64,000 bases of DNA from Hippasteria phrygiana (Eukaryota > Echinodermata > Asteroidea > Valvatida > Goniasteridae). Below, one piece after another: positions 54,501 through 64,000 of the stretch. The position numbers and the translations under genes were made by a program. The notes under the pieces are model-generated. The model was not told the DNA's origin. It worked only from the letters and a program-made list of their open reading frames with translations, and ran no database searches. Each line of letters starts with the position of its first letter. The first letter of the stretch is position 1. The DNA lies in NCBI GenBank assembly GCA_037893225.1, contig JAZGUH010000564.1, positions 248,001 through 312,000 on the forward strand. The letters are read 5' to 3'.

Positions 54501-56233
54501 TGTGACATAGATATGCACCAAGTTGGGTCATTTGCGTGACGTCATCATGACGTAATCAAAATTGTGGTGTTTTTTAATACACATAAACAAGATGCGATTG
54601 TAATAAAAATCGGTGTGCAGCTAAAGTATGATTACTATGTGCCAAATATGAAGTAACATCATCATGACGTCATCGAATGTCATATGACGTCATCTTAAAG
54701 CTGCAATTTTCAAAGTCCTATATCTCTAGAACTAAAACTGGGATCGGGTTGATAGTTTTAGTTGTATACAGACAGGAACGTATTATATCTGTTAAAAAAC
54801 AGGGAACGTATTAAAAATAGGGTAACTCATAATAACCTCATCATTTGATCCTTGAATATTTCCATTCTTAAAATACTTATCTGCTTATTAACTTATCTGC
54901 CGAACACAACAAAGTATTTCCAACATTATTTTCCTATTACCTTAGCTATGCCATATAGATATGCACCAAGTTGTGTCATTTGTATGACGCCATCATGTGT
55001 CACGTGACATGACTTAACGTTGAGTACGCATTTTGCGTAAACAATTACCATATTTTACGTGAGCTAAGAAAATTGAAATAGACCATACAAACAATGAAAT
55101 TGTATTCTTAATCAACAAGAAAACGGAATAATTTCTTTTTCTTTTTGGGTACCTGGTCCCATAGACTTTGTACACGTTTCCTTCGTACATGTACTTTTAA
55201 CAGAAAACAAAGTCGTATTCCCATAAAACTTAACCCATGTGAAGACCTCATACTGAAGATGTGTCCCGAACATAGACGTCATGATGACGTCATCAGGGTT
55301 CACGTGACGTCATCTTGAAGGTGCGTTTTTGAAGGGCCAATATCTAGAGAACCGTATGTCCGATTGACTTCAAAATTTCTATGTGGGTAGGCAGGCATGT
55401 GTTATAGATGAACATTGACGTGACGTCATGATGACGTCATCATGCGATTTTATAGTAATGTTTAAGTTTTTGGACCTTTGAGCCATATCTCATCAACGGA
55501 ACATGCTAATTTCGAAATTCTTTTTGCAATAGGTTTGTTAGGTCATAGATACATACATATAAATGTGAAATAAGTATAAGAGTATAAGAGTAGGTCCGAT
55601 CATCATGAAAATCGGTGGGTGGGTAGATATTGTCACTAGCATCCAAAATCCGAAGTGACGTCATTGTGACGTCAGCGGCTGATTTTCTATGAATTTTTCA
55701 ATGTTTCAAATTTCAATGTACTCTCCAAATTTGACACTGTCATTGATCAGATTGACTCCAATCTTAACACAGAACAAGACCACATTGCGAAAGTTTGCTT
55801 TCGAAAGCGCCCTATTGATGATGTCATAATGGGCCACGTGACGTCATCTTAAAGGAACATTTTTGAAGGGCCCATATATAAAGAACCGTAGGGCCGATTG
55901 ACTTCAAAGTTGCTATGCAGGTAGGCCAGCATACGATTTTATATAATTTTTTTGTTTTTTTTGCACATTTAAGCCAATATCTCATTAACGGAACATGCTA
56001 AATTCGAAATTATTTTTGTAACAGGTCTGTTAGGTCATATTTCAAATGAATACAAACATTTGTGACGTCATCAAAGGCATGATTTCTTGAAAGACATAAA
56101 GGTAGGTCTAATCGCCATGAAACTTGGTGCTTAGATTTGTCAATAGTAAGCAAAAGTCGAAGTGACATCATACAAAATAATACGGAAAAGCCCTATGTTC
56201 TGTTCATCAAACAGAACATAGACCTCTAGTTTA
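51580..56233 (-). repeat. CREB-site repeat array, inverse orientation to 1.6-7 kb
   Basis: Modules of about 1 kb recur (51.6, 52.6, 55.2 kb). Each has TGACGTCATCATGACGTCA-like palindromes, GGGTCACGTGACGTCATCTT, and CCGATTGACTTCAAA. Near 53585-53715, text such as AACAAAGGAATTCTGGGA is the reverse complement of the 401-bp satellite core. ACGGAAAAGCCCTATGTTC and AACAGAACATAG at 52540 and 56180 form hairpins. No gene is visible except a SINE at 53917. Confidence 0.9.
53917..53990 (+). repeat. tRNA-derived sequence of a different SINE type
   Basis: TATAGCCTAGTGGATAGAGC (A box) and GAGTTCGATCCTCGC (B box) are spaced as in a tRNA, but the stems do not close fully. The T-rich tail and following GGCTTTTCCGCAAAATTGCA hairpin belong to the surrounding repeat. 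Confidence 0.65.
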
Positions 56234-56401
56234 AAGTGTTGATATCTTTGTGAGACACATTAAGAATTGGGGTTGTAGGCTTGTTCTTGCTGAAAAGCTA
56301 GTTATGAGTCATACTTTCCTTTGTTTGCAGTCCGCTTTTATTGGGACCTGCGCGGTGAGTTGTGTGTGAGCTGATGCTATACTCTAGTCTGGCGACTTTG
56401 C

Positions 56402-56895
56402 TTATGCAGCCCTCATAAGGACCCGCACCTTCTCAGAACTATACACAACATTTCTGTTATAAGGTACCAGACTCAATCGCATGCAGCGCATGCGGTACCG
56501 TGCGTGTACAATGCATGTTGAGTCAAGCGAGCGTGGACAGGGAGACGGCCGGGGCTCTGGCTGCTCGAGACGGCAACCGCATTGAACGTCGTCGCGGTGG
56601 TGCGCGTGAGTCCGGGACACGATTGGAATGCTCGGTGCCTTTAGAGTTGGAATGGCTCCTGCCTTCAAACGGAATTGTGCCTTCAAACCCAGCTGAGTTT
56701 TCATACTAACACTATCATCTATACAGTCTTTGGCGAAATGTTCTGCACATATTTTCGACAGCCCAAAATCAGATATTGTATTGTCTACAAAGCGGTCCCA
56801 CTGTCGCCATTCAGCACTGGGAATCGCAGTAAGGTTAGGTCATGGTTTTTGTCGCTGTTCCTTGTGCAACCCCCAACTACACACGATCGAGGCAT
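56402..56895 (-). pseudogene. THAP domain remnant, right copy
   Basis: From ATG at 56895 the frame reads MPRSCVVGGCTRNSDKN and RFPVLNG. A one-base shift near 56810 then leads to RQWDRFVDNT, CAEHFAKDC and FRLKAGAIPTL. All four C2CH ligands and the AVPT-like end of the THAP fold can be seen. After the fold, about 60 residues without a motif follow to a TGA at 56402. The copy is more complete than 998-1189. THAP fingers bind DNA; here the domain most likely derives from a transposon. Confidence 0.75.
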
Positions 56896-57242
56896 AATGA
56901 TTATCTCAGAACCATGCTCATACTGAAATAATATCAAAATTAGACAAAATAGACGGGAAAACGGAGGAGTTAGGTCGACAAAAACTCTTCAGCAGCATCA
57001 ACTCCACGTACGTACATGCATAGTGTTTGGCTGTAGCATCAACCGACTCTACACGTGTACGTCACGGGGTCACGTACATACATTTAACATACATAATGAG
57101 CTTTCGCGAAACAGGATAAATGGTTCAGAATAACAACCCCTTTTTTTTTATAAAAAAATCCCTTTCGTCTGCAAACTAATCTCTATCAGTTAGGAGAAGT
57201 CCAAAAAGTAAAACAAAAATTGGCGTTTTAGTTCCTCTTTAA

Positions 57243-58692
57243 GTCGGAGTTGGACAAGATGGAAGCACAGGGTGTGATCCGACGTGTAACCGAGCCCACT
57301 GATTGGGTTAGTAACATCGCAATTTCACGCAAAGCTAATGGACAGCTACGCATTTGATTGGACCCTAAAGACCTTAACAAGGCACTCAAGCGATGTCATC
57401 ATAAGACACCAACTGTGGAAGCGATCACACATAAACTTGCCAGTGCAAAAGTGTTTAGCAAAATGGACGCAAAGCACGGTTACTGGTCCATCCATCTCGA
57501 CGAGGACAGTTCACTGTTGACGACATTCAATAGCCCCTTTGGTCGCTATTGCTACAAGCGCATGCCGTTTGGCCTGGCTGTCAGTCAGGATATTTTCCAA
57601 CATCGGATGGATCAAATACTCGAACAATGTGAAGGCGTGATCGGAATCGCTGATGACATCATTGTCTTTGGAGACTCGGAACAGTCTCACGACAAGAACC
57701 TTCATAAGCTCATGACTTGTTGCTGCTGCAAATGGTCTGAAGTTTAACAGTGGCAAGTGCGCGATAAAAGAGAAGCAGATCACGTTATTCGGCATGGTAT
57801 ATGATGCACAGGGTGTCCACCCTGACCCAGCTAAAGTGCATGCAATTAATGCCATGGCACCCCCTTCCGACAAGGCCCAGCTACGTGAGTTTTTTGGAAT
57901 GGTTACGTACTTAAGTCCATTCATCCAGCACTTGTCAAGCCACACCGCAGGTTTACGCGAGTTACTTCGTAACGACAGTGAATACGTGTGGACTCTGAGC
58001 CACCAACGGTGCTTTGACAAAGTTCGCGATCTGATCTGCGACTCTGCTACTCTACGATACTTCGACCCCAACAAACCCACGACAATACAGGTGGATGCAT
58101 CTTCACGTGGTTTGGGTGCAACCTTAATGCAAGAAGGAGAACCAATCGCGTATGCATCAAAGGCACTTAGTAGTGCTGAGACAAGATACGCGAACATTGA
58201 GCGAGAAATGTTGGCGGTTGTTTTCGGTTGTGATCGAGCGCTACAATACATATGTCTATGGTAAACATTTCACGATCGAGTCCGACCACAAACCGCTTCA
58301 AATGATCCACCAGAAACCACTCACGTCTACACCACCTCGCCTCCAGCGTATGCTGATGCGTCTTCAACCATACAACTTCACTCTGCAATATCGCCCCGGC
58401 AAAGAGGTTCCAGTTGCTGACAGCTTGTCACGCTCGCCGACGACTGACAGTACACAGATTCCGTTGGACATTCAGATAAACCTCGTGTATTTCACTGCCG
58501 AACGCCTTGCAAATGTGAAACGCGAGACTGAACGAGATCCAATACTACTGAAAGTCAAACAGATCATCATCTCCGGTTGGCCAGATCGGATGAAAGATCT
58601 TCCAGCTCCCCTCCGACCATATTGGTCATTTCGCGATGAACTCGCAATAGCTGATGGCATCCTTATGAAAGGATGTCGTGTTGTCGTACCCA
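57243..58692 (+). pseudogene. pol: Ty3/Gypsy pol remnant: reverse transcriptase and RNase H
   Basis: The reading starts in RT (LDKMEAQGVIRRV, SNIAISRKANGQLRI), has TGA in place of a codon before LDPKDLNKAL, and continues FSKMDAKHGYW, FNSPFGRYCYKRMPFGLAVS and IADDIIVFG. A frame change near 57715 leads to the thumb (FNSGKCAIKEK, FFGMVTYLSPFI) and RNase H (QVDASSRGLGATLMQ, EREMLAVVFG). Another near 58240 leads to YGKHFTIESDHKPLQM and GKEVPVADSLSRSP. It ends in the integrase leader (ADGILMKGCRVVVP) at about 58692. Gag, protease, integrase core and LTRs are absent. The 5' end is cut exactly at TTAA by the THAP-containing repeat. Confidence 0.9.
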
Positions 58693-58993
58693 CAGTAGGG
58701 AGTCCGGCACTTTTTAGGTTTCTTCAGAGCACCCCCACAAATGTGGTATCATTGGAAAGAGAATCGAAAAAGAAATTCAATGGTGCAAGAATTAGCTTCA
58801 TAGCATAAAGTATGGGGAAGTTACGCTAATTTTAAATTTTATAATTCACGATTTTTGGCTGTCAATGTTTCAAAGTGGTTGAATTACTACATATGACTGA
58901 ACAAGTTTCCACAATACCTTCAAAGCATCTTAAACGAGTATCAGGAGGTTCCCTTTCCTGTAATCATCCATCAGATTGTACGTGTAAACTTGA

Positions 58994-59660
58994 TCAGCAT
59001 CTGAGTCGTACGTGACATTCTCCTGGAGAAGAGGGGCAAGTTGTCCTGGCCTGATGACTTGGTTGCAAGGCATATGCTTCCTTGATCAGTTGTTTCAAAT
59101 TAGCTGCAAGTTGTTCTTGAGTTAGAGCCTTCTTCTTGATTAAGAATGCATATAGATTGGCAGTGTTATCTGCAGGTTTCTGCTTGAGAACACTTTGGCG
59201 AAAATTCAACTGAGCTTTCAATGCTGTGAGTTTTTTTGATTTCGTATCTATGGAAGCCAGATTCTCATCTACTTTGCCATAGGCCCCAGTACATAACATC
59301 CAGTGTAAGTTGCTCCATTTTCTGTATCTTTTTTACAGCGAGCTTCATCCGCCTGTGACAATTTCTTGAGAACTTTGACGCGACGTGTTGCCTGGATCTG
59401 TTGTTGTCGAGATTTGAAGCTGTTTCGGATACTTGTAACAGACCTCCGAGCCTGGTGGAATGTTTTGGCTTTCTCAGCTGGTGACTTAGCCTGTAGCCAT
59501 TCACATGTTTTGTTGTACTTGAACATTATGAAGGCTTCACTTGCAATCGTTGATATACTGGGTTTTTCCCTCAGAAGACGATCAAGGTGCCCAAACACAC
59601 TCTCGGAAAATTTATTGTGTTTGGGCAAACCCATTCCTCGCACCCTTTAATCTTGTTCAA
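58994..59660 (-). pseudogene. C-terminal remnant of a transposon-type protein
   Basis: The minus strand reads NKFSESVFGHLDRLLREKPS, then ASEAFIMFKYNKTCEWLQAK and RRVKVLKKLSQADEARC. A shift near 59335 leads to VKKIQKMEQLTLDVMYWG, and another near 59290 to ALKAQLNFRQSVLKQKPADN. The ES(V/I)FG.LD...KP.....EA..MF..N.T..WL pattern is one I know from large uncharacterised, mobile-element-linked proteins of corals and lancelets. Lysine-rich helices dominate the second half, probably coiled coil. Confidence 0.55.
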
Positions 59661-59800
59661 CTGTGCTCCATCTACCTCCAGCAAGATGTGTGCATTCATT
59701 TTACTTCAGATTTTTAACAATTTATAACAATAAAATGTACATTTTTGCATTAATCTTTGCCTTCATTTCACTTATGATTTTCTACATTTGTCTTTGCAGT

Positions 59801-60669
59801 TGAAGGCTGCCATTGAGGCTCATGCTGGTGACCTCGAAACTGCTGAGGCTGCCTGTGCTGAGGCTGGAGCTGCCGCCGTGGAGCTAGACACCCCCTACAT
59901 CTTCACGCAAGCAGCGGCGTCCCCAGGAAGACCCGGACATCCCCCTCCTCTCCACCCTACAGGAGAGCGTCCAGCAGTCATGGGAGCTCCTGAAGGACCT
60001 CGCAGCACAGCGCCACCCCGTCAAGGACAGTCTTCTCTCAGCATGTCTGAGAAGAAGTACAAGACGGCAAGGAGGGACATCAACAAGGTGCTGTCTGACC
60101 TCATGCTGGTGGACAGTGACGAGGAGGACATGGAGATACCGCCCATGAGGCCCACCCTGGCAACCCCCAACATCCCTCAGCCAGTGCGGCCATGTTCAGC
60201 ACCTGCGTTTGGCGCCGCCTTATCCCCATCCCCGTCTGAGCAGTACCAGCCAATGCCTGCCATGTGGAAACACCAGCCACCACCTTCTTCAGTGTGGAAC
60301 TCCCAGAATCCGGAGTACATGGAAAGGTACTTCCAGCAGCCTACCCTGCACCAGCAGTACCAGATGCTGCCTCCTCCAACCCAGACTATCATGCAGCCGC
60401 GGCAGCGTACACAGCAGCCATTCTACACCGTGTCCTATTTGCAGCAGCAGGAGGAGCAGCAGCAGCAGCAGCAGCAACAGCAGCCACCTCGCTCCTCTTC
60501 CTCCTCCGTGTCCCCTATTTTCAGTACAGCTGCAGCGACACTGCACTCGCCCCTCCCCTTCTTGGATGGTAGCATGAACTTGGCAGTGTTGGACACTAGC
60601 CTCCCGAAGGATGCTGAAGGGCCAATGAACACTCCACCACCACCACCACCACCACTACAAGACCAGTAG
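59801..60669 (+). CDS. Companion ORF of the PIF/Harbinger element, poly-Q/Pro-rich exon
   Basis: The exon follows acceptor TTTGTCTTTGCAG and is open for 289 codons to TAG at 60667. It contains SEKKYKTARRDINKVLSDLM, a Pro/Gln/Ser-rich tail with a (CAG)n poly-Q run near 60440-60482, and a Pro run before the stop. Between about 59930 and 60040 a different frame reads more like protein (DIPLLSTLQESVQQSWELL), suggesting two compensating indels. PIF/Harbinger elements carry a second gene for a Myb/SANT-like DNA-binding partner of the transposase. This would be its C-terminal exon; the Myb part is not seen upstream. Confidence 0.5.
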
Positions 60670-60852
60670 AATGGATAGTGACTGTGTGTGCCAGACTGGA
60701 TAGTACAGATAGTGACTGTGTGTTGTGCCATTTGTCTTTACTGTATATACTGTACGGTACTGTCATCATCTTTGCATGTTATCATTATACCAAACAACAC
60801 TTCAATTTTACATACAAAATACATAGAAATCTTTTATTATGACAATAGTTTA

Positions 60853-62148
60853 TTATAACATCCTGTCTTGCCATGGCACTGAACCAGCTTCGGAGTTGGC
60901 CCAATGTTTGATCAGGTTCCGCTGCTTCTTCCCTTCCTTCCTGGAGGTGTTGGAGCCGGCCACGACACGGGTGTCCTGGAGGTTTCTGCCCTGCCTCCAC
61001 GCTCCTGGGATGAAGTCTCTGTTGGCATTCTCCACACGGTCTAGCTGCTGGTTCTGTAGTGTTGGATACCTCATCTTCATCAAGTTGTGGAGAACAATGC
61101 ACACCTTCACGATGATCTTTACGGTGGATGGGTGGTGCTGTATTGTGGTCAGCAAAACCTGGAAACGGTTTGCCAGAATGCCAAAGGCATTTTCAACAAC
61201 CCTCCTGGCTCGGGACAGTCTGTAATTGAAGATCCTCTCTTCATCTGTAAGACCACGCAGGGTGTATGGCTTCATCATGTGCTTCCGTAGGCCAAACGCG
61301 TTATCACCGACGAAGAAGTATGGCACATCCTTGTAGTCATTAGGAAGAGGATCTGGAGCAGGGAAGCCAATGGTTCCATCTTCAGCCATTTCTGTGAGTT
61401 CAGACTCGTTGTAGATCTGGGCGTCAGACGAGGCTCCGGGACTACCCACATCTGCCCAGAGGAACTTGTAGTCCGCATCTACCAGTGCCATGAGCACGAT
61501 GGAGTAGAACCCCTTGTAATTGTAGTACACGGAACCACTCTTTGGAGGAGCCTTGCAGACAACGTGCTTGCCATCAAGGGCACCACAGGTATGTGGGAAG
61601 TTCCACTTCTCCATGAACTGGTCTGAGATCTCACGCCAACCTTCAGGGGTTGTGGGGCAGGTCATCGCCTCGTCCAGGTACTCGTCAATGATGGCTTGGC
61701 AGACTTCTCTCACGGCCAGTGACTGGGTGTTGTGGGGTACCCTCCAACCAAACTTCATGGCCGCGTACTTGGTCCCAGAGGCGAGGTGGCGCAGAGTGAT
61801 GGCAATCTTCAGGCCAGGATTCAGGGGCTCCCTGTACCAGGTTCTTTGTTTGGTGATCCTGGGACCAACTCGCTGTACCAGCTCATCGTACATCTCTGGG
61901 GGCATTCGGAGGAAGTTCTTGAGGGCCCTCTGGTCCTCTCTGCGGAGCTCCACCAGCAGCTGGTCATACATGCCAAACTGACGACGCCTGCTGATCCATG
62001 GTCTCACCCACATTGCTCGAGGTCTTCTTCTTCTTCTCCTCCTTCTGGCCTGGATCTGGTGAAGTGCCAACTGGGTCACATGGTTCTGGTGTTGGAGGAC
62101 GGCTATTTGATGATCCTGTAGCCACAGGTCTGCTATCCTCGGTGACAA
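60853..62148 (-). CDS. HARBI1-like: PIF/Harbinger transposase, intact 431 residues
   Basis: A single uninterrupted frame starts at MSPRIADLW, passes a poly-Arg stretch (about residues 35-44), and covers the helical N-terminal region (FLRMPPEMYDELVQRVGPRI, LRHLASG). The DDE_Tnp_4 nuclease follows: D192 in CGALDGKHV, VDADYKFLW near 224, D282 in FFVGDNAFG and E319 in RRVVENAFGILANRF. The length is typical for Harbinger transposases. It cuts DNA and joins it into TWA-type targets with help from a Myb-like partner, here the convergent ORF 60669-59801. A terminal repeat next to TTA is at 62735. With no stop in 1.3 kb, it is among the youngest elements here. Confidence 0.92.
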   Translation of the reverse strand: MSPRIADLWLQDHQIAVLQHQNHVTQLALHQIQARRRRRRRRPRAMWVRPWISRRRQFGMYDQLLVELRREDQRALKNFLRMPPEMYDELVQRVGPRITKQRTWYREPLNPGLKIAITLRHLASGTKYAAMKFGWRVPHNTQSLAVREVCQAIIDEYLDEAMTCPTTPEGWREISDQFMEKWNFPHTCGALDGKHVVCKAPPKSGSVYYNYKGFYSIVLMALVDADYKFLWADVGSPGASSDAQIYNESELTEMAEDGTIGFPAPDPLPNDYKDVPYFFVGDNAFGLRKHMMKPYTLRGLTDEERIFNYRLSRARRVVENAFGILANRFQVLLTTIQHHPSTVKIIVKVCIVLHNLMKMRYPTLQNQQLDRVENANRDFIPGAWRQGRNLQDTRVVAGSNTSRKEGKKQRNLIKHWANSEAGSVPWQDRML

Positions 62149-62194
62149 ATGAAGGAATGACGGGCTTGTAGTCTGTGCCCCTATTTATATGCAA

Positions 62195-62738
62195 AATGCA
62201 CAACGGTAGCAGTACGGTAGTAGTACGGTAGTAGTACGGTATCACATCGCTAAGAACGTTAGTACATCGGTAGTACAGCGCCAGTACATCGGCAGGACAA
62301 CGGTGTGACGGTGGAGCTCCAGTATCACATCGGCGGCGCATCGGTACTATTTCGGTGGTATTCGGTAGTACTACGGTATCACATCGGTACCAGTACGGTA
62401 CACATTGAGGCTACCGGAGAGCCGCCGACCCATTACAGGCCGCTACCGGTGCTCTACCGACATTAACGAGGCCATACCGGAGTACTGCCGTTGTACTGCC
62501 GTTGTAGTCCCGTTGCTCGCTGCGGCAGCGCAACGTTAGACAATTTTGAGCATGTTCAAAAATTTCTATCGTCGCCTGCCGTTGCTAAATTTTTCGCCGA
62601 TGTTCTGACGATGTACTACCATTCTTAGTGATGTGATACCGTTGCGCTGCCGTACTAGTAGAGATCCCCGAAAATCGCCAAATTGTTGCTCCGGTATAGC
62701 TCCGGCGAGCCAAATCGGCTAGGTGTGACAGGCCCTTA
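62195..62738. repeat. Right terminal region of the Harbinger element
   Basis: Dense short repeats CGGTAGTAGTACGGTA and TATCACATCGG run from 62205 to 62470. The end reads, inverted, GGGCCTGTCACACCTAGCCG, directly followed on the plus strand by TTA (62736-62738), the usual Harbinger target. The matching left end is not found between 58.7 and 59.8 kb. Confidence 0.75.
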
Positions 62739-63420
62739 ACCCGCGGACTGATCGCACGTGCATAAGGCGCGCGAAAATGTAACATTTTTGTAACGCGCAA
62801 ACGTACTCTCTCAAAACCCAGAAATTGGTCAAATCCAGACCAATATTTTGAAGCTTTTTTGGAGGACTGCCAAATTTACTTCCGAAATATACCAAGTATT
62901 GAAATGCTCAAGTTAAATCACTGTATTCATTGATATAGGTATAATGAACAAAACAATGTGGGGTTTCTCTGCTTGAAACGCTAACCAGCGAGCCTGCCTA
63001 CTTTCTTCACCAACTGAGTAGATTTTGACAGGTTAAATCCATTGTTAGCTTAGGTTTTCCCTAATTTGGCACATTTTAGATCTCCCCCCCCCCCCCCCCC
63101 CCCCCCATGACCAAACGTTTGACACAAACAGACCAGAGAAAAGGTAACTGTTGTTCCCGGTGATTTTGTTGGGTAAACTGTTGCCCAAACTGACAAACAA
63201 AAATTTACCAACTCAGTTGGGGTAATTGAGTTGTGAAACACCTGGTCAAATTTTACACAATTTTTATCAAACGTATTTCAACGATTTAGAGAGCACTTGG
63301 TGTTGGGTAAAATCTTTGGAAAATGACCAATATTTGTAATAAAAATGACCAACCTCTGGGTAAATCAGATTTGCCCATGTTTTCCTTGCCCAACGTTTTT
63401 ACAGTGTAGAGTTCCTACAA
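62739..63420. other. No supported gene
   Basis: AT-rich apart from a C tract at 63084-63106. Short frames only. Confidence 0.6.
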
Positions 63421-63998
63421 AAATGTGTGCCCACTGTAAAAGGGATCTGTATCCTATCCCTTGCTTTGGCGATGGTCTTTCAGTCGAGAGAATGTGTGAC
63501 GCAAAGCGAGCAAGGGCGCGGAGAAACACCCATGTTATGTACAGACTAGAAGGTCTCATCCAGTGTCCACAAGAGTTCCACCACTGGAGACTACTCCTAC
63601 ACAATGAACGAACTGTTCACAGGGAAAAGTGCTGCAGATCAAGGCACACTGTATAAAATCAAGCAAGATTTTGGCCACAGGTCCGTGAAAAAAAAGGAAT
63701 GGAAAACTTCAGTCAAGTCTATGACCCGATTCAGTATTCAACTGAAGCCTATGCAACAATTTTAGCAATGAAGCTTGCCCATGTTGATAATCCCAATGAG
63801 GTACCTGGAGACTTTCCTTCTGTAGCTTATCCTGCTGAACAGACAAGCTGGTTGCAAGCTTTGGCACATTCAGTAGTCGATTATATTTGGCCAGGTGTTC
63901 CATCAGAGCAGTTGGCCATTGATTGTAAACAACAGAAGGAAGAAGATGACAATGATTTGGAGGAAACAGAACTCCTACGTGACATCGGTGAATCTTGA
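63421..63998 (+). pseudogene. DUF6589-like transposon protein remnant
   Basis: The frame reads LYPIPCFGDGLSVERMCDAK, then RLEGLIQCPQEFHHWRLLLH. After a shift near 63610 it reads LFTGKSAADQGTLYKIKQDF and GHRSVKK, and after another near 63695 NFSQVYDPIQYSTEAYATIL, ending in an acidic tail and TGA at 63996. The GD.L..ER...A...R...RLEGL...P.EFH.....L signature matches DUF6589-type proteins, which occur in multicopy, probably transposon-borne genes of cnidarians, molluscs and fungi. Two frame breaks mark it as decayed. The upstream part is missing. Confidence 0.6.
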
Positions 63999-64000
63999 AG

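Noticed and set aside
57511..58251. 246-codon minus-strand frame
   Set aside because: Antisense of the Gypsy RT-RNase H, whose motifs on the plus strand are unmistakable.
61553..62121. Plus-strand frames of 129-142 codons
   Set aside because: Antisense shadows of the Harbinger transposase.

Overview
This is animal nuclear DNA, not a compact microbial genome. Coding segments are short and separated by AT-rich sequence, and many have consensus GTAAGT or GTGAGT donors and polypyrimidine-AG acceptors. tRNA-derived SINEs, transposases of several eukaryotic superfamilies, long homopolymer C/G tracts and frequent TACATGTA runs fill the rest. The mix (PIF/Harbinger, Tc1/mariner, Mutator-like transposase with a His-Me endonuclease ORF, THAP fragments, Ty3/Gypsy, DUF6589-like ORFs, CREB-site satellites) fits a marine invertebrate. 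A lancelet-type genome is my best guess, but it is not proven. I see no complete single-copy host gene.

Layout. 0-1 kb is GC-rich low-complexity sequence; at its edge lies a broken THAP domain. 1.6-7.2 kb holds two arrays of a ~401-bp satellite rich in the palindrome TGACGTCA, with divergent relatives between them. 7.4-8.9 kb is a decayed Gag-like ORF with two CCHC knuckles, and a hairpin-ended repeat arm in the opposite orientation follows at 9.2-9.7 kb. 11.7-13.6 kb and 14.2-20.7 kb are two head-to-tail copies of an endogenous parvovirus-like NS1 gene. The second is split by a 4.55-kb insertion that carries a His-Me/HNH ORF and a Mutator-like transposase between direct repeats.

21.3-23.6 kb is bounded by an inverted repeat. 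25.2-28.8 kb is a minus-strand, seven-exon transposon-type gene. 29.6-37.5 kb is a tandem duplication carrying HECT-like exons. Its first copy is interrupted by a 4.3-kb transposon (30805-35097) with a 12-bp terminal inverted repeat (TIR), and the second copy preserves the empty site. A DD41D Tc1/mariner-like ORF is nested inside that transposon. 39.4-40.1 kb is a RING-finger remnant. 40.66-45.55 kb is bounded by inverted minisatellites of CCTATGTTCCGACA. Inside are a plus-strand spliced gene whose last two exons align without gaps to the MADS box, and a minus-strand coding exon in its last intron. Two DUF4806-like exons follow at 45.6-46.3 kb.

47.4-49.7 kb is duplicated repeat DNA with AATTCTATAGAATT-type palindromes. 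50.8-51.5 kb is a trio of tRNA-derived SINEs. 51.6-56.2 kb is the CREB-site repeat again, in opposite orientation. 56.4-57.2 kb is a second THAP remnant, joined at TTAA to a Ty3/Gypsy RT-RNaseH remnant (57.2-58.7 kb). 59.0-59.7 kb is a transposon-type ORF remnant. 59.8-62.7 kb is a PIF/Harbinger element with an intact 431-residue transposase, and 63.4-64.0 kb is a DUF6589-like remnant.

The window is an archive of nested insertions, so relative ages can be read from interruptions. The most unusual pieces are the tandem NS1 copies with their nested transposon, the MADS-like gene inside an inverted-minisatellite element, and the CREB-site satellite.
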